Of a stretch of DNA of 64,000 nt, positions 60,255 through 64,000 are shown piece after piece. Position numbers and translations under genes: made by a program. The stretch is from Spirirestis rafaelensis WJT71-NPBG6 (GTDB lineage: Bacteria; Cyanobacteriota; Cyanobacteriia; Cyanobacteriales; Nostocaceae), in assembly GCA_019359015.1 (NCBI GenBank), contig JAHHID010000009.1:62001-126000 (forward strand), read 5' to 3'. Position 1 is the stretch's first letter, and every line of letters starts with the position of its first letter. A model generated the notes under the pieces. That model saw only the letters and a program-made list of their open reading frames with translations, was not told the origin of the DNA and searched no databases.

Positions 60255-61742
60255 CTACCTCTGAACTTGTAGCACAACCAACGTCATATCATCGGTGTTT
60301 TGTTTATCAGCACCGATGAATTGATAAACTTGGTTAAACAGGTAATCGAGAATTTCTTCAGCTCCACTGCAATGCCTGCAAGCCAAGTTAAAGGCATTAA
60401 CAAAGTTTTCTTCATCGAAGCGATCGCCTCCGGCAGAAGCCGCCTCAGTCAAACCATCTGTATAGTAAATAATTGTATCCCCAGGTTCTAACTGTACCTG
60501 AGCATCTTCATATTCGCTGTTAGTATCTAACCCAATCAACATTCCCAATGTATCCAAACGTGTCACCGTTCTTGTAGCTGCGTGCCACCACAAAGGAGGA
60601 TTATGTGCTGCATTGCTATAAGACAAAATTCTATTTTGGGGGTCATACTCTGAGTAGAACAGTGTCACAAAACGGTGAGAATTTTCCAAATCAGCATACA
60701 TGACTTGATTTAAATTCTGGAGAATTGCTGCTGGTGAATTACCGTGTAATACTTCTCCTCGTAGCATTCCCCGCATCATGGTCATAATTAACCCAGCTGG
60801 GACACCTTTGCCCATGACATCACCAATGACAAAACCCCAACGACCAGTTTCCAAGCTGATAATATCTTTGCTATTTACTTGAAACTGATTCTGCTTGGTA
60901 GGAATAAAATCATAATAGTCTCCCCCCACACGATTTGCCGGTTTACAACGCGCTGCCAAAGCTATACCAGGAATCGAGGGACATTGACGAGGTAAAAGCC
61001 TCCGTTGAATTTCTGCACCAATTTCTAATTCTTGATCTAAGCGTTCTTTTTTTCGTAATTCTACAGCCAGTTCATCATTTTCAATCGCTACTGCTGTTTG
61101 GTCTGCCACTAACCGGACTAATTTTTGTCTAGTTTCCGTCCACGTATATTCTGGATCGCGGCTCAAAACATACAGCCATCCTCGTTCTGCATGTTTCACC
61201 AGAATTGCCGTACCAAATATTTGCATATCTGATCCTAAGTAGCGGTGCATCTGCTCATCCAAAATACCAGTAGCGTTTGCTAAAGGTGCCGTATTTGGTA
61301 GAAGTGTGATTTGACTGGTAGCTGTTTCCAGGGCTTTACGAATATGTTTGCGCTGGTGACTATCCTGCCAATGCAACTGCTCTAATCGAACTTGACCATT
61401 TGCTTTATACAGAAACAGAGCGCTGCCATCTGCATCTGTAACTCTTGTAGCCATCAAGGGAATTAGCTCTAAAAACTGATTCAAATTATTGAAACTTCTC
61501 AGAGCAAATCCTAAAGAACTTAACAAATCTTGAATTTTGTTTTGTTCTCGGTGCAGCCGTGCCACGAGTTCTTTTAGCGCTACAACTGGAGTGACATCCG
61601 TTGCAGCACTACTATTACTATCAGTTGGTTGAGAGGGCAGTTGGGACACAGGCACAGCTATTATTTCACTGAACTTAAAAACTGAATTTAGATTACTTAT
61701 AAATTCCTTGGCAAAGGCAATTGCTAAACCATATTGAAACAA
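60255..61742 (-). CDS. GAF-domain PP2C/SpoIIE-type serine/threonine phosphatase
   Basis: 495 residues. A GAF domain (about 85-235, LELIPLMATRVTDADGSALF and LVRLVADQTAVAIENDELAV) senses an unknown signal. A short helix (LDQELEIGAEIQRRLLPRQC) links to the phosphatase: RVGGDYYDFIPT, GFVIGDVMGKGVPAGLIMTM, YSNAAHNPPLWWH, IIYYTDGLTEAAS and DDMTLVVLQVQR, with all metal-binding Asp residues. The usual partner is an anti-sigma or STAS protein, none of which adjoins. Start is uncertain by a few codons. Confidence 0.92.
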   Translation of the reverse strand: MFQYGLAIAFAKEFISNLNSVFKFSEIIAVPVSQLPSQPTDSNSSAATDVTPVVALKELVARLHREQNKIQDLLSSLGFALRSFNNLNQFLELIPLMATRVTDADGSALFLYKANGQVRLEQLHWQDSHQRKHIRKALETATSQITLLPNTAPLANATGILDEQMHRYLGSDMQIFGTAILVKHAERGWLYVLSRDPEYTWTETRQKLVRLVADQTAVAIENDELAVELRKKERLDQELEIGAEIQRRLLPRQCPSIPGIALAARCKPANRVGGDYYDFIPTKQNQFQVNSKDIISLETGRWGFVIGDVMGKGVPAGLIMTMMRGMLRGEVLHGNSPAAILQNLNQVMYADLENSHRFVTLFYSEYDPQNRILSYSNAAHNPPLWWHAATRTVTRLDTLGMLIGLDTNSEYEDAQVQLEPGDTIIYYTDGLTEAASAGGDRFDEENFVNAFNLACRHCSGAEEILDYLFNQVYQFIGADKQNTDDMTLVVLQVQR

Positions 61743-62334
61743 GGTTTGTCAATTTAGCAAGAGTAAAAAGACGTAATATGTGGATTTTAGAAGTATTGCA
61801 TTTGCTAATTGTATTGATGGGTAAAAAGATAACTTTTAAGTAAGTTTTTTGCTCAAAAAGAGACTGATATTGACAGCAATTTCTCTTAGATCCTAGAAAA
61901 ACTTCAATTCTTTCATAACTTAATAACGAAGTCATATATCTTGAGATAGAGAAAATACTTGGGTAAACAGATAAATTTTTACGCTCTGGGAGTCAGTGTT
62001 GAGACTGAGGGGTCTGGGGGTTGGGGGGCTTACAACCTTATGGGTGAAACAGTTGAGGGCAGATATACTTACGCTTATTTCCAAGTTTAAGTTATGTAAA
62101 TAATATTGATCATACTTCCATGACAACAAATCTACAGGCTTAGGAAACAAAAGCCAGAAAAAGCATAGCACAAGACGTTTAACCTGAAAGTTAGTAATGG
62201 TGTTTTAGTTTAATCAATTCACTTCAAATTTATAATTTTTTCACAGAGAATATTCAGAGACGTTTTTTGAAGCAGATACGGGTAATACATATAAAAGTAT
62301 TGCTCCAGCTTAGTTATGCCAATTCACTTAAGGG

Positions 62335-62399
62335 GTGCTAAAGAGCGAAAAACCCCACAAGGGTTGGAGAAAGACGGCATTAGTGTCAGATTTTAGCAC
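62335..62399. other. Structured element: outer and inner hairpin
   Basis: GTGCTAAA (62335-62342) pairs with TTTAGCAC (62392-62399); inside, AACCC-CACAA-GGGTT forms a second hairpin. The remaining bases are not obviously repetitive and the unit was not found elsewhere in the window. It may be a structured RNA or a small inserted element. Confidence 0.4.
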
Positions 62400-62419
62400 T
62401 GTTGTGACGAATTAATAAT

Positions 62420-62495
62420 TTTAGGACTTACGAATAAAGGCGATTTTTTGTTTTGACTTAATTTAATTGAGAACACGAAGTCGGTAAGTCGTAAA
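62420..62495. mobile_element. Degenerate mini element with TTTAGGACTTAC-type ends
   Basis: TTTAGGACTTAC (from 62420) and its near-complement GTAAGTCGTAAA (to 62495) bound 76 bp. The left end matches the ends of the 37525 element. One changed base in the right end. Confidence 0.45.
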
Positions 62496-62779
62496 TTTAT
62501 TAATCTGGAAAAAAATTTTCATAAGGGACTAGTACACGTTGGCGGAAATAAAGCTACCGTTCCAAATCAACGAAAAGCTTACATTATAAGCTTTTTGAAT
62601 GCGTGACTTTTGACTTTTGACTTCCGCGCAGCGGTACTAGGGACTACTCCCTAGTAGTCCGCCAAACTAACTTTGCTATGGCTGCAACATTCTCAACAAC
62701 TTCTACGAAGTCGGTAATCTGACCACCCGTAAAGAAAACTTTCTTTGAATTGGTCGAGTGCTAGTCCCCAGTCTCTTGA

Positions 62780-64000
62780 TCAACCACTCAATAAAGCTTC
62801 CACAAACTCGTAGCTAGAAAATGGACGCAGGTCTTCAATTCCTTCTCCAGCACCAATAAAGCGAATCGGTAGACCTAGCTGCTGAACAACGGCGAGGGCA
62901 ACACCTCCTTTGGCGGTACCATCAAGCTTAGTTAAGACTACGCCACTGAGTTGTGCAGCTTGAGAAAACACCTCGGCTTGCCGCAATCCATTTTGACCTA
63001 AAGTGGCATCAAGAACCAACAGCGATTCTACTTTTGCGTTAGGGGCTTTTTTGTCGATAATTCGCCGGATTTTACTAAGTTCATCCATCAAGTTTTTCTT
63101 GTTTTGCAGTCGTCCTGCGGTATCGACCAGAAGTAATTCTGTTTCTCGTGCTTGTGCTGCGGCGATCGCATCAAATACAACGGCTGCTGGATCTGTATTC
63201 TTGCCGGGATTGGAAATAACTTCCACACCGCTTCTGCTACCCCAAACCTTCACCTGTTCAACAGCGGCAGCACGGAATGTGTCTGCCGCACCAATCAAGC
63301 ATTTATAGCCGGATTTTTGTGCTAAGTGAGCGATTTTGCCGATGGTGGTGGTTTTGCCTGCGCCATTCACGCCAGTTATTAACCAAATATTAAGATTTTC
63401 TTTTTCTGGAGTAAAACTTGGCTTGTAGGATGTTTTGTTCGGCGCATCCAACATATCCCGCAGAATTGTTTTCAGGTAGGCGATCGCCTTGTCTGGTGGA
63501 GTAACTTCTTCTCGTAGCTGTTTCTGTAGTGCTTTGATAATATAGTCTGTCGCTTGCACACCCACATCGGCTTGCAACAGCAACGATTCAATTTCATCGA
63601 CTGCTGCTTGATTTAGCGGTCCTTGACCGACAATCGCCTTCAGCTGGTTAACAATACCACGACGAGTTTTGTCTAAGCCTTGTCGCAGCTTTTTCAGCCA
63701 GTTAATTTCTTCAATAGAAACGTCTTCTGCACGCCTACCTTGCGCCGCCAAAACTTCTGTTGACCACACAAATCCATCATCAAAGGCAAGTCCGGGTATT
63801 TCTTCGATTGTCTCTGGTGTAGGTGGCTGTACTACGTCGGTTTCTGGTACTTCAATTGCAGTTGCTATCAATCGTTCTTGTTTTGCTTGCCTTTCTGCCG
63901 CTGCCCGTTCTAAAAAGGATAAACTTGCTGGTGCTGCGGGTTGTACATCCTCTGGACTAACAACTGCTTCGGTGGAGGTTGCTTCTGCCTCAGTCGCTGT
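62780..64000 (-). CDS. ftsY: Signal recognition particle receptor FtsY (5' end beyond the window)
   Basis: The frame is open from 62780 to the right edge (406 codons), so the start lies outside. The N-terminal A region is acidic (TEAEATSTEAVVSPEDVQPA, SFLERAAAERQAKQERLIAT). The N domain begins ENWLKKLRQGLDKTRRGIVN-like at about 63700; the G domain has WLITGVNGAGKTTTIGKIAH, DTFRAAAVEQVKVWG, LLVDTAGRLQNKKNLMDELS, LDATLGQNGLRQAEVF and TKLDGTAKGGVALAVV. It targets ribosomes with SRP to the membrane. A TTG at 63871 was read as a start by frame alone; it is internal. Confidence 0.96.
   Translation of the reverse strand, partial: TATEAEATSTEAVVSPEDVQPAAPASLSFLERAAAERQAKQERLIATAIEVPETDVVQPPTPETIEEIPGLAFDDGFVWSTEVLAAQGRRAEDVSIEEINWLKKLRQGLDKTRRGIVNQLKAIVGQGPLNQAAVDEIESLLLQADVGVQATDYIIKALQKQLREEVTPPDKAIAYLKTILRDMLDAPNKTSYKPSFTPEKENLNIWLITGVNGAGKTTTIGKIAHLAQKSGYKCLIGAADTFRAAAVEQVKVWGSRSGVEVISNPGKNTDPAAVVFDAIAAAQARETELLLVDTAGRLQNKKNLMDELSKIRRIIDKKAPNAKVESLLVLDATLGQNGLRQAEVFSQAAQLSGVVLTKLDGTAKGGVALAVVQQLGLPIRFIGAGEGIEDLRPFSSYEFVEALLSG

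Larger units (their letters stand above)
61743..62779. other. Long intergenic region between the phosphatase gene and ftsY
   Basis: No credible gene on either strand; two minus-strand frames (61693-61935 and 61932-62171) are low-complexity. It contains the hairpin at 62335, the mini element at 62420, TGACTTTTGACTT heptamers near 62605 and an ACTAGGGACTACTCCCTAGT palindrome near 62636. Confidence 0.55.

Noticed and set aside
61693-62171. Two minus-strand frames of 80 and 79 codons
   Set aside because: Low-complexity, repeat-derived (PPTPRPLSL) and overlapping the start of the phosphatase gene.

Overview
The window reads as the chromosome of a filamentous, heterocyst-forming cyanobacterium (Nostocales-like). 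The reasons are a canonical psbA (D1), phycocyanobilin:ferredoxin oxidoreductase (pcyA), a PsbP-like PSII protein, the light-driven proton extrusion protein PcxA, a DevBCA-type exporter behind a textbook NtcA promoter, a Mo-nitrogenase C-terminal-domain protein, very frequent HIP1 octamers (GCGATCGC), and many heptamer tandem repeats and small palindromic repeats typical of this group. The genus cannot be fixed from sequence alone. No rRNA, tRNA, CRISPR array, prophage or intact insertion sequence was recognised.

Layout. 1-3.2 kb: RND efflux permease (cut by the left edge), its adaptor and a TetR regulator with a palindromic operator/promoter. 3.6-5.6 kb: two-gene ABC-2 exporter. 5.6-9.3 kb: secreted small protein, TrkA-type NAD-binding protein plus DUF3124 lipoprotein, and a cation/proton antiporter gene broken by an out-of-frame deletion. 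9.3-14.6 kb: cobQ plus a small ferredoxin, an Npun_F0494-type protein, PrxQ peroxiredoxin, rsmG and psbA (high-light E130 form) with a strong terminator. 14.8-19.4 kb: MBOAT acyltransferase and a DUF1574/SGNH-like partner, a probable polysaccharide O-acetylation pair. 19.7-30 kb: PEP carboxylase, small conserved proteins, two coupled Nudix genes, DUF3531, a TPR protein, an ECF-like ATPase and an ACT-domain malic enzyme. 30-35 kb: acyl-CoA dehydrogenase, creatininase-family amidohydrolase, cupin, Mo-nitrogenase C-terminal-domain protein and PstS. 35.4-39 kb: bestrophin-like channel, beta-carbonic anhydrase and PcxA on one strand, a plausible inorganic-carbon/proton module. 40-45.4 kb: CPBP protease with a large N-terminal domain, Uma2, HAD phosphatase and a membrane-anchored unknown. 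45.5-49.8 kb: devA, devC and devB with a 783-nt predicted leader and an NtcA-type promoter. 49.9-51.4 kb: pcyA and a second Uma2. 51.8-56 kb: a 1380-residue CHAT / nSTAND1-type NTPase / 14 x WD40 protein, a conflict-system type gene. 56.3-64 kb: small unknown, Maf, PsbP-like, unknown, DUF2278-LTD, GAF-PP2C phosphatase and ftsY (cut by the right edge).

The most unusual features are: the CHAT-STAND-WD40 gene with nearly identical 42-residue blades varying at only a few positions; intergenic-type repeats sitting in frame inside PEP carboxylase and the CHAT protein; the bestrophin/carbonic anhydrase/PcxA grouping; the NtcA promoter of devBCA with a possible antisense small RNA in its leader; several MITE-like elements and nested palindromic repeats; and an intergenic array in which HIP1 sites recur at multiples of 21 bp, encoding perfect heptads. 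All functions are inferred from reading the sequence; no database search was run.
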